From NCBI RefSeq assembly GCF_904066215.1, contig NZ_LR880474.1:1860001-1924000 (forward strand): 64,000 nt of DNA. Reading direction: 5' to 3'. A model generated the notes under the pieces. That model did not search any database. It saw only the letters and a list, made by a program, of their open reading frames with translations, and was not told the DNA's origin. This document shows positions 57,109-64,000 of the stretch, piece after piece; the first letter of the stretch is position 1, and the number at the start of each line of letters is the position of its first letter. This DNA comes from Microbacterium sp. Nx66. Its GTDB lineage: Bacteria > Actinomycetota > Actinomycetes > Actinomycetales > Microbacteriaceae. A program made the position numbers and the translations under genes.

Positions 57109-59112
57109 ATGAGCACCGCGACCAACGTCGAGGCGACGGCAGTCAACACGATCGAATGGCTCGCGGCGGGACGCACGACCATCGTCGTCCCCGTCTACCA
57201 GCGGCAGTACCGCTGGGACATCGGCGGCTGCGAGCGGCTCCTCTCCGACGTCAGGGCGGTGGCCGCGGAAGACGACGCGCATCGCCACTTCATCGGCTCG
57301 ATCCTCTCCGCCGAGGACGGCTCCGGCCCGGACGCCGACCTCATCCTCATCGACGGGCAGCAGCGCCTCACCACTCTCATGCTCCTCGTCGCCGCGCTGC
57401 ATCACTCGGTGCGCGACCGGGACCCGGAGCTCGCCGCCGACCTCGCCCGCGTGCTGGTGCGCACCGACGACCCGGAGCGCACGAAGCTTCGGCCGCACGA
57501 TGCCTGGGCCGATCTCTACGAGTCGGTCGTGCTCGACCGCCGTGACGACCTCGATCGCGAGTCGCGCTTCGACGACAACTACGCCTTCTTCCGCAGCCAG
57601 ATCCATGCCGACGAGGTGCCGCTCATCTGGCAGGGGCTGCAGCGACTGGAGCACGTCTCGATCACGCTCGGTGCGCAGGCCAACGCGCAGCAGATCTTCG
57701 AGAGCCTGAACTCCACCGGCGAACCGCTGCGGGACCATGAGCTGATCCACAACTACATCCTCATGGGCCTGAACCACGCCGAGCAGATGGACGTGGAGGC
57801 GCGGTTCTGGCTACCGATCGAGCAGCACACGGGCGAGGCGATCGGAGCGTTCTGGCGCCACTACCTCGTGCTCGTGACGGGGCGAGAGGTGGCGGCGAAC
57901 GGGGAGCACGGGGTGTACAGCGCGTTCCGCCAGTCGTTCCCGCGCGTCGACGTCGCGCACCTCCAGGCCGACGCCGAGACCTGGCGGCACTACGCGGAGA
58001 TCTACGGCCTCCTCCTCGATCCGACGAAGGAACCGGACCCCGAGATCGCGCGTCAGCTGCGGCACGTGAACACGTTCGGACGTTCCTCGTACCCGCTCGT
58101 CATGAGCGCGTACAGCGATCACGCACGCGGGCTCATCGACCGGGCCCAGCTCCTCGAGACGCTCGAGTGGCTGCAGGCGATGTTCCTTCGTCGCGCGCTC
58201 GTGAACCTTCCCGCCGAGCGGCTCATCGCCCGTCTCTGCCGTGCGCGTCGCGACGGACACGACGCCCTCGCCCGCGCCATCGCGCGCATCACCCCGTCGG
58301 ACGAACGGGTCAGTGCGGTGCTCAAGTACAGCGAGCTGCCGTATCCGGCCTACGTGCTCGGCCGGCTCGAAGGCGTCGATGACGTGGACGGCTACGACGT
58401 CGAGCACATCGTGCCCGCCGTGCCCGGCGACGCCTGGTCCGGCGACGGCGTGCGCCCGTGGAGCGAGTATTCGGAAGACGAGCAGAACAGCCACCGCGCC
58501 CTCGCGCCGACCCTCGGCAACCTCACACTGCTGGAGCAGGGGCTCACGGAGCGGGTGTTCGGCGCCTCGTTCCCGGTCAAGCGCGATGAGGCCTATGCAC
58601 GCAGCGCGGTGCCGGCCACTCGCGCTCTGGCCGCGCAGGAGTCCTGGGGCACGGCGGCCATCACCGCACGCACGGTGGGCCTGACAGCCGACCTCGTCCG
58701 CGTGTGGGCACGACCCGCGCTGCCCGAGATCGACGACGACGGACTCACCCCGATCCTCGACGCGGTCCGACGCCGCGGCTGGCCGGCGGGGTGGGAGCGC
58801 GAGTTCGACTACGTCGAGTACCGCGGCGAGCGATGGGAGGTCTACGACGTCAAGCATCTGTTCAACCGCGTGTTCCGCCGCGCCTGGACGGACACCACCG
58901 AGGCCGCTCTCGCCTACTGCGCGACCCACGGCGGCCCGATCTACCGCGACAAGGCGTGGAAGGGGCACTGGGATGACCTCGACGACACGCACTACCTCTA
59001 CATGGGCTGGGACTCGAACTACATGATGACGGCCGTCCAGGGGGTCCTCGATGAGTCCGGCATCGCCGCCGAGGTCTTCGTGAAGTACTCCTACATCGGG
59101 AATGTGATGTGA
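57109..59112 (+). CDS. DUF262/DUF1524 (GmrSD-like) protein
   Basis: 667 residues. The N-terminal DUF262 domain has VPVYQRQYRW (27-36) and IDGQQRLTTL (DGQQR at 82-86), a ParB/Srx-like NTPase motif. The central DUF1524 part carries the HNH-like DVEHIVPA (H433) and LGNLTLLEQGL. Residues about 550-667 form an extra C-terminal domain (YVEYRGERWEVYDVKHLF, YRDKAWKGHWDDLDD) I do not recognise. GmrSD enzymes are type IV restriction systems cutting modified phage DNA; a defence role is inferred. TAGACT is at 57045. Its stop overlaps the peptidase start. Confidence 0.8.
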   Translation: MSTATNVEATAVNTIEWLAAGRTTIVVPVYQRQYRWDIGGCERLLSDVRAVAAEDDAHRHFIGSILSAEDGSGPDADLILIDGQQRLTTLMLLVAALHHSVRDRDPELAADLARVLVRTDDPERTKLRPHDAWADLYESVVLDRRDDLDRESRFDDNYAFFRSQIHADEVPLIWQGLQRLEHVSITLGAQANAQQIFESLNSTGEPLRDHELIHNYILMGLNHAEQMDVEARFWLPIEQHTGEAIGAFWRHYLVLVTGREVAANGEHGVYSAFRQSFPRVDVAHLQADAETWRHYAEIYGLLLDPTKEPDPEIARQLRHVNTFGRSSYPLVMSAYSDHARGLIDRAQLLETLEWLQAMFLRRALVNLPAERLIARLCRARRDGHDALARAIARITPSDERVSAVLKYSELPYPAYVLGRLEGVDDVDGYDVEHIVPAVPGDAWSGDGVRPWSEYSEDEQNSHRALAPTLGNLTLLEQGLTERVFGASFPVKRDEAYARSAVPATRALAAQESWGTAAITARTVGLTADLVRVWARPALPEIDDDGLTPILDAVRRRGWPAGWEREFDYVEYRGERWEVYDVKHLFNRVFRRAWTDTTEAALAYCATHGGPIYRDKAWKGHWDDLDDTHYLYMGWDSNYMMTAVQGVLDESGIAAEVFVKYSYIGNVM

Positions 59113-60365
59113 CCATGACCACTGTCATCCGCCGCCGCCTGCTCGACCTCGCCGTCGAGGAGCACACGCTCACGGTGCCCCTCGTCTGGGGCGACCCGGC
59201 AGACACCCGTACGATCGACGTGTTCGCCCGCGTGGTGACACGCGACGGGGGCGAGACGCTCCCCTATCTGGTGTTCCTGCAGGGCGGGCCCGGCTACGAA
59301 GCCCCGCGTCCCTTCCACTCCTCCACAGCGCCCGCGTGGCTGGACCAGGCCCTCGCGCACTACCGACTCGTCCTCCTGGACCAGCGCGGCACCGGCCTCT
59401 CCTCCCCGGTCGGCGACGGCGACCTCGTGCGGGGCGCCGAAGCCGTCGCCGAGCATCTGACCCACCTGCGCGCCGATGCCATCGTGCGCGACTGCGAGGC
59501 GCTGCGGGAGCACCTGGGGGTGCCGACGTGGAGCGTCCTCGGGCAGTCCTTCGGCGGGTTCACGACGCTGGCCTACCTGTCGACCCACGCGGATTCGCTC
59601 GACGACGTCTTCATCACCGGAGGCCTCAGCACGGTCGAGCGCGACCCGGACGAGGTCTACGCCCTCTGCTACGACAAGATGCGCACGGCGTCCGAGCGGT
59701 ACTACCGGCGCTTCCCGGAGCACCGCGACGTCATGCGACGCCTGATCGATCTCGCGGACGCCGGTGAACTCGTCCTCCCCGACGGCGAGGTCGTATCGCG
59801 TTCCCGCCTCCGCTCGGTGGGCTCCGCTCTCGGCACCGACGACGGTTGGCAGACGCTCTGGTCCCTCCTCGAGCGCGATCCCTCTTCCAACGCCTTCCGC
59901 TACGACCTCCAGCACGCCATGCCCTTCGGCGCACGCAATCCGCTGTACTACGCGTTCCACGAGTCGAGCTACGCGAGCGGACACACGACGCGGTGGTCGG
60001 CGGAGCGCGTCGAGCCTGACGACTTCCGCGACGACCCCACGCTGTTCACGGGCGAGCACATCCGTCGCGAGTGGGCGGACACCGTCCCCGGGCTGCAGCC
60101 GTGGCGCGAGGTCACGTCGATCCTGGCGGAGCACCCCTGGCCGCGGATCTACGACACCGTCGCTCTCGCCGACTCCGGAGCCACGGGAGCGGCCGCGGTG
60201 TACGTGAACGACCTGTACGTGCCGCTGGAGTTCTCGCTGGACACCGCCCGCCTGCTCCCAGGTGTGACGCCGTGGGTGACGAGTGAGCACGAGCACAACG
60301 GCCTGCGGAGCGGTCCTGTGCTGGCGCGCCTGATCGACCTGGCCCACGGACGCCGCGTCCGCTGA
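59109..60365 (+). CDS. Alpha/beta hydrolase, proline iminopeptidase-like (S33)
   Basis: 418 residues (GTG at 59109; ATG at 59115 possible). HGGPG-like FLQGGPGYEAPR, DQRGTGLSS, and the nucleophile elbow GQSFGG are present, with the acid and His (SEHEHNG) near the end. It is longer than classical prolyl aminopeptidase, with an inserted cap domain. It probably cleaves N-terminal residues from peptides. It overlaps the DUF262 stop as GTGA, so both may be cotranscribed. Confidence 0.87.
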   Translation: MTMTTVIRRRLLDLAVEEHTLTVPLVWGDPADTRTIDVFARVVTRDGGETLPYLVFLQGGPGYEAPRPFHSSTAPAWLDQALAHYRLVLLDQRGTGLSSPVGDGDLVRGAEAVAEHLTHLRADAIVRDCEALREHLGVPTWSVLGQSFGGFTTLAYLSTHADSLDDVFITGGLSTVERDPDEVYALCYDKMRTASERYYRRFPEHRDVMRRLIDLADAGELVLPDGEVVSRSRLRSVGSALGTDDGWQTLWSLLERDPSSNAFRYDLQHAMPFGARNPLYYAFHESSYASGHTTRWSAERVEPDDFRDDPTLFTGEHIRREWADTVPGLQPWREVTSILAEHPWPRIYDTVALADSGATGAAAVYVNDLYVPLEFSLDTARLLPGVTPWVTSEHEHNGLRSGPVLARLIDLAHGRRVR

Positions 60366-60418
60366 CATCCGCCGCGCGACGGATACCGTCGACATGGTCG
60401 GCGATCTATCCTGGGCGC

Positions 60419-60703
60419 ATGGAGCATCTGCTCGGATGGACCACGATCGCCCTCGTACTCGGTGCGGGGCCGGTGCTCTTCTTCGTCGGCATCCGGCACT
60501 CCCTCTCCCGTCGCCCGGTGGAGGAGAAGTACGAGCAGGCCGGATCCGGAGGGCTCGTCGGCGTCTTCGATGCCGTGTGGTCCCCCACGGCGCACGAGGC
60601 GGGACAGGAGCGCGACCGGCAGACCCGGCGCACCGCCCCGGCGCCGAGCCCCGGCGACCCGCCGGGCCGCATCCAGCACGGACGCATCGTCATCGACGTG
60701 TGA
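60419..60703 (+). CDS. Small single-pass membrane protein of unknown function
   Basis: 94 residues: one N-terminal transmembrane helix (TTIALVLGAGPVLFFVG), a basic stop-transfer (RHSLSRRP), and a hydrophilic, Pro-rich tail with GLVGVFDAVWSP. I recognise no family. TATCCT ends six bases before the ATG and no ribosome site is present, so a leaderless mRNA is likely. Confidence 0.7.
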   Translation: MEHLLGWTTIALVLGAGPVLFFVGIRHSLSRRPVEEKYEQAGSGGLVGVFDAVWSPTAHEAGQERDRQTRRTAPAPSPGDPPGRIQHGRIVIDV

Positions 60704-60721
60704 GCCCCCCCACCGGGCATG

Positions 60722-60759
60722 ACGAAGGCCCCGTGCTCCGAGGAGCGCGGGGCCTTCGT
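60722..60759. terminator. Terminator between the small membrane protein gene and rpmE2
   Basis: ACGAAGGCCCCG and its complement, with a second small stem (GCTCC/GGAGC) in the loop. It serves both convergent genes. Confidence 0.8.
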
Positions 60760-60769
60760 GAAGCGGTCC

Positions 60770-61024
60770 TTACTTGGAGCCGCCGAAGCCCTTGAAGCGC
60801 TGGTTGAACTTCTCGACGCGACCGGCCGAGTCCATGATGCGCTGCTTGCCCGTGTAGAAGGGGTGCGAGGCCGAGGAGATCTCGACGTCGATCACCGGGT
60901 ACTCCACGCCGTCCAGCTCGATCGTCTTGTCGCTCGTGACGGTGGAGCGGGTGAGGAAGGTCTCGCCCGAACCCAGGTCGCGGAACACGACAGCCTTGTA
61001 CTCGGGGTGAATGTCAGTCTTCAT
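60770..61024 (-). CDS. rpmE2: Type B 50S ribosomal protein L31
   Basis: 84 residues starting [17 protein letters not shown] with [15 protein letters not shown] and HPFYTGKQR. It lacks the zinc-binding Cys residues of type A L31, so it is the zinc-independent form, usually induced in zinc starvation by Zur. No clear Zur box is visible upstream. Confidence 0.96.
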   Translation of the reverse strand: MKTDIHPEYKAVVFRDLGSGETFLTRSTVTSDKTIELDGVEYPVIDVEISSASHPFYTGKQRIMDSAGRVEKFNQRFKGFGGSK

Positions 61025-61116
61025 GGGATTCCTTTGTTGCTGCCCTGGATTGTGCCAGGGACGAGGGAAGTCTGTGGTACGAACGCACCAAGGATCGATT
61101 CTACCAGTACTTCGAC

Positions 61117-61262
61117 GAGCTCAGTAACCCATCGGGGCCGAGCTCAGTAACCCATCGGGGCCGAGCTCAGTAACCCATCGGAACCGAGCTCAGTAACCCA
61201 TCGGGGCCGAGCTCAGTAACCCATCGGGGCCGAGCTCAGTAACCCATCGGAACCGAGCTCAG
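61117..61262. repeat. Tandem array of six 23-bp units plus a partial unit
   Basis: Six full units of GAGCTCAGTAACCCATCGGG plus GCC start at 61117 and every 23 bases to 61232; a seventh (61255) is cut to GAGCTCAG. Units three and six end GGAACC, the others GGGGCC, so the array is two 69-base blocks. The preceding CTTCGAC links it to the repeat family at 10498. The last GAGCTCAG supplies the TGA stop of the ABC gene. Confidence 0.92.
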
Positions 61263-62044
61263 GAGGCGGCGCGGGCGGAGTAGCGCCCGTCCTCGCTGCT
61301 GAGCGCGATCGGCATGCCGAAGGTCTCGCCGAGGGCATCGGCGGTGAGCGTCTCGGCGATCGGGCCCGCCGCCACCACGGCCCCGTCGCGGATCAGCAGC
61401 ACGTGCGTGAACCCGACCGGGATCTCCTCGACGTGATGGGTCACCATGAGCATCGCGGGCGTCGTCGGAGCGGAGGCGTAGCCGCCCAGCAGCGCCAGCA
61501 GCTCCTCACGCGACCCGAGATCGAGCGAGGCCGTCGGCTCGTCGAGCAGCAGCAGCTCGGGGTCGGTCATGACCGCGCGGGCGATCTGCACGCGCTTCTG
61601 CTCGCCGTCGCTCAGCGTGCCGAACGTGCGGTCGGCGAGGTGCGCGAGACGCCAGTCCCCCAGCACCCGCAGTGCGCGCCGCTCATCGATGTCCTCGTAG
61701 CTCTCGTTCCAGCGGCCGAGCACGGAGTACGCCGCCGTGAGGACCGTGTTGAGAACCGTCTCGTCGCGCGGGATGCGCTTGGCCATGGCCGTCGAGGCGA
61801 ACCCGATCCGGGGTCGGATCTCGAAGACGTCCGCGCGTCCGAGCGTCTCGCCGAGGACGGTGACGGTGCCAGAGGTGGGATGCATCAAGGTGTCGGCGAG
61901 CTGCAGCAGGGTCGTCTTGCCCGCCCCGTTCGGCCCGAGGATCACCCATCGCTGATCGTCCGAGACCTGCCAGGTCACGTGATCGATGATGTTGCGCCCC
62001 TCTCGGCGCACGACGACGTCGGTGAACTCCAGAGCGATCGGCAT
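61259..62044 (-). CDS. ABC transporter ATP-binding protein
   Basis: 261 residues: Walker A GPNGAGKTTL, the signature LSDGEQKRVQIA, Walker B LLLLDEPTASLD and the switch His in MLMVTHHVEE. It resembles the YlmA/ModF-like ABC ATPases. No permease is adjacent, so the partner is elsewhere or it has a non-transport role. TAGGCT ends six bases before the ATG, suggesting a leaderless mRNA. Confidence 0.9.
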   Translation of the reverse strand: MPIALEFTDVVVRREGRNIIDHVTWQVSDDQRWVILGPNGAGKTTLLQLADTLMHPTSGTVTVLGETLGRADVFEIRPRIGFASTAMAKRIPRDETVLNTVLTAAYSVLGRWNESYEDIDERRALRVLGDWRLAHLADRTFGTLSDGEQKRVQIARAVMTDPELLLLDEPTASLDLGSREELLALLGGYASAPTTPAMLMVTHHVEEIPVGFTHVLLIRDGAVVAAGPIAETLTADALGETFGMPIALSSEDGRYSARAAS

Positions 62045-62061
62045 ACCGAAAGCCTATCGGC

Positions 62062-63246
62062 TCAGGCGGACAGCTCTGCGTAGAGCGCGCGGGTCTCGTC
62101 GGCGATCGCACCCCAGCTGAACTGCGCGCGGGCACGCTCCCGACCGGCCTCCCCGTACTCCTGAGCCCGCGCCGGATCCGAGGTGACCTCGGTCAGGACC
62201 GCCGCGAGATCGGCGACGAAGCGGTCGGGATCGGTGGGTGTGCCCGTGCCGTCCTGTACCTGCTCGATCGGGACCAGCCGGCCCGTCACGCCGTCGTCGA
62301 CGACCTCCGGGATTCCGCCGGTCGCGGTCCCCACGACGGCCGCTCCACAGGCCATCGCCTCGAGGTTCACGATCCCGAGGGGCTCGTAGACGGACGGGCA
62401 GACGAACGTGGTCGCCGCGGCCAGGATCGCCGACAGCTCATCGCGCGGCAGCATCCGCTCGATCCACACCACACCCTCGCGGGTCTGCTGCAGCAGCCGC
62501 ACCCCCTCCTGCACCTCCGCCATGATCTCCGGGGTGTCCGGCGCTCCGGCGCACAGGATCAGCTGGACCTCCGGAGGCAGCAACCGCGCTGCCTGCAGGA
62601 GGTACGGCAGCCCCTTCTGCCGCGTGATGCGGCCGACGAAGACCACCGAGGGACGGTCAGGGTCCATGCCGATCGAGGAGAGGAAGGCGGGGTCGTGCAC
62701 AGGACGCCACCGCTCCACGTCGATGCCGTTGTGGATCACGCGGACCCGTGCGGGGTCGACCTGCGGGTAGCTGCGCAGGATGTCGGCGCGCATGCCGGCG
62801 CTCACCGCGATCACCGCGGCGGCGTTCTCGTAGGCGAGCTTCTCGATCCCGCTCGAGACGGCGTAGCCGCCACCGAGCTGTTCGGCCTTCCACGGCCGGA
62901 GCGGCTCGAGGCTGTGCGCCGTGAGCACGTGCGGGATGCCGTGGAGCTGGGAGGCGAGATGGCCGGCGAAGTTGGCGTACCAGGTGTGGCTGTGCACGAC
63001 GTCGGCGCCCGCGATGGCCGACACGATCTCCAGGTCCGTGCCGAGGGTCTGCAGAGCCGGGTTGGCGGCGGCGAGGCTCTCCGGGGCGCGGTAGGCGAAG
63101 GTGCCGTCCTCATCGCGCGGCGCGCCGAAGGCGCGCACCGTCACGTCGATGTCACGACGCAGCGCGGAGACGAGCTCGGCGACGTGTACACCCGCGCCTC
63201 CGTAGATCTCCGGCGGATACTCCTTGGTGATCATCTCGACTCGCAT
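62062..63246 (-). CDS. glgA: Glycogen synthase (GlgA, actinobacterial type)
   Basis: 394 residues of a GT4-type glycosyltransferase. MITKEYPPEIYGGAGVHVAEL at the start and the C-terminal nucleotide-sugar motif FVCPSVYEPLGIVNLEAMAC are typical of the actinobacterial GlgA family (Corynebacterium-type). It is divergent from glgC (start to start 70 bases). TAGCGT ends six bases before the ATG. Confidence 0.93.
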   Translation of the reverse strand: MRVEMITKEYPPEIYGGAGVHVAELVSALRRDIDVTVRAFGAPRDEDGTFAYRAPESLAAANPALQTLGTDLEIVSAIAGADVVHSHTWYANFAGHLASQLHGIPHVLTAHSLEPLRPWKAEQLGGGYAVSSGIEKLAYENAAAVIAVSAGMRADILRSYPQVDPARVRVIHNGIDVERWRPVHDPAFLSSIGMDPDRPSVVFVGRITRQKGLPYLLQAARLLPPEVQLILCAGAPDTPEIMAEVQEGVRLLQQTREGVVWIERMLPRDELSAILAAATTFVCPSVYEPLGIVNLEAMACGAAVVGTATGGIPEVVDDGVTGRLVPIEQVQDGTGTPTDPDRFVADLAAVLTEVTSDPARAQEYGEAGRERARAQFSWGAIADETRALYAELSA

Positions 63247-63315
63247 GCCTAGACGCTATCGAGCGGGTTGTCCAGATGCTAGTTCCCCGCGCCGAACCGC
63301 ATCTATGGTGGAGCC

Positions 63316-64000
63316 ATGTCCGCTCCAAAGAAGGTCTTCGGGATCATCCTCGCCGGCGGCGAGGGCAAGCGACTCATGCCGCTGACGGCCGACCGCGCGA
63401 AACCTGCCGTCCCGTTCGGCGGGCAGTACCGCCTGATCGACTTCGCCATCTCGAACCTCATCAACTCCGGGCTGAGACAGATCGTCGTGCTGACCCAGTA
63501 CAAGTCGCACAGTCTCGACCGGCACATCTCGCAGACGTGGCGGATGTCGGCCCTCCTCGACTCCTACGTCGCGTCCGTCCCCGCCCAGCAGCGCCTCGGC
63601 AAGCGGTGGTTCTCCGGCTCCGCCGACGCGATCCTGCAGAGCATGAACCTCATCAACGACGAGAAGCCGGACATCGTCGTCGTCATCGGCGCCGACCACG
63701 TCTATCGGATGGACTTCCGTCAGATGCTCGAGGCGCACATCGAGTCCGGCGCGAAGGCGACGGTGGCGGGCATCCGCCAGCCCCTCGCCCTGGCGTCGCA
63801 GTTCGGGGTCATCGACGCCGACCCGGAGTCCGGGCGCATCCGGCAGTTCCTGGAGAAGCCGACCGACGCCACGGGTCTTGCGGACTCCCCGCACGAAGTC
63901 CTGGCCTCCATGGGCAACTACATCTTCGACACGGACGCCCTCATCGCGGCGGTCGAGGCGGATGGAGAGCTGCCGACGTCGAGCCACGACATGGGTGGCG
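63316..64000 (+). CDS. glgC: Glucose-1-phosphate adenylyltransferase (5' part)
   Basis: About 228 residues are visible before the window ends. [36 protein letters not shown], and [10 protein letters not shown] are the nucleotide-binding and substrate motifs of GlgC, which makes ADP-glucose for the adjacent GlgA. TATGGT ends six bases before the ATG. The C-terminal half is missing. Confidence 0.95.
   Translation, partial: MSAPKKVFGIILAGGEGKRLMPLTADRAKPAVPFGGQYRLIDFAISNLINSGLRQIVVLTQYKSHSLDRHISQTWRMSALLDSYVASVPAQQRLGKRWFSGSADAILQSMNLINDEKPDIVVVIGADHVYRMDFRQMLEAHIESGAKATVAGIRQPLALASQFGVIDADPESGRIRQFLEKPTDATGLADSPHEVLASMGNYIFDTDALIAAVEADGELPTSSHDMGG

Overview
This is a 64 kb stretch of a high-GC actinobacterial chromosome. 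Protein sequences and gene order fit the family Microbacteriaceae, most probably Microbacterium: a SepH/DUF4193/topoisomerase IV/sigA neighbourhood, a FasR-fabD-fabH-acpP-fabF cluster, a DUF3145 protein, actinobacterial type glycogen genes, and TANNNT -10 elements a few bases before start codons. Genus and species are inferred. No rRNA, plasmid, phage or insertion sequence gene is visible. Both ends cut genes: a DUF4193 protein on the left and glgC on the right.

Layout. Positions 1-13.7 kb hold cell-division and information genes (SepH, ParC, ParE, SigA, PAC2), plus a divergent group with a tandem pair of alanine-racemase-like genes and an ATP-grasp ligase. Positions 13.8-24.6 kb resemble the Mycobacterium tuberculosis block pepB-dlaT-(lipB-lipA)-Rv2219-Rv2219A-glnA1: pepA, lpdA, a two-lipoyl-domain E2, a DUF4191 protein, an RDD protein and glnA. 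Here lipB and lipA are absent. A pseudokinase-like membrane protein and a divergent RimK/zinc-protease pair are present instead. The block resumes at 31.8-36.1 kb with glnE and glnA2. Between glnA and glnE lies accessory material: a type VII secretion style toxin-immunity cassette with a damaged duplicate immunity gene, then a VOC protein, a Ser/Thr kinase, an AI-2E family transporter and a lipid kinase.

Positions 36.4-45.2 kb carry polyphosphate glucokinase, the RNase P RNA, a family A polymerase, several housekeeping or redox genes, lactate dehydrogenase and tRNA-Val(UAC). Positions 45.3-53 kb join the homodimeric pyruvate dehydrogenase E1 to FasR and the type II fatty acid synthase genes, so acetyl-CoA supply and its use sit side by side. 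Positions 53-64 kb hold a YczE/YczR-like membrane protein and MocR regulator pair, DUF3145, a putative 2OG-Fe(II) oxygenase, a DUF262/DUF1524 (GmrSD-like) protein, a serine peptidase, type B L31, an ABC ATPase and the divergent glgA/glgC pair.

The most notable observations are these. Two adjacent racemase genes have lost opposite halves of the active site (catalytic Lys in one, catalytic Tyr in the other). The toxin cassette interrupts a conserved nitrogen-assimilation block. A four-half-site GlnR box precedes glnA. RimK is fused to an RCK_C domain. A dispersed palindromic repeat family supplies the stop codons of three genes and has expanded into two 23-bp tandem arrays. There is no gene-free stretch above 300 bases other than 37172-37627, which contains rnpB. 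All functional calls come from reading the sequence; no database search was run.
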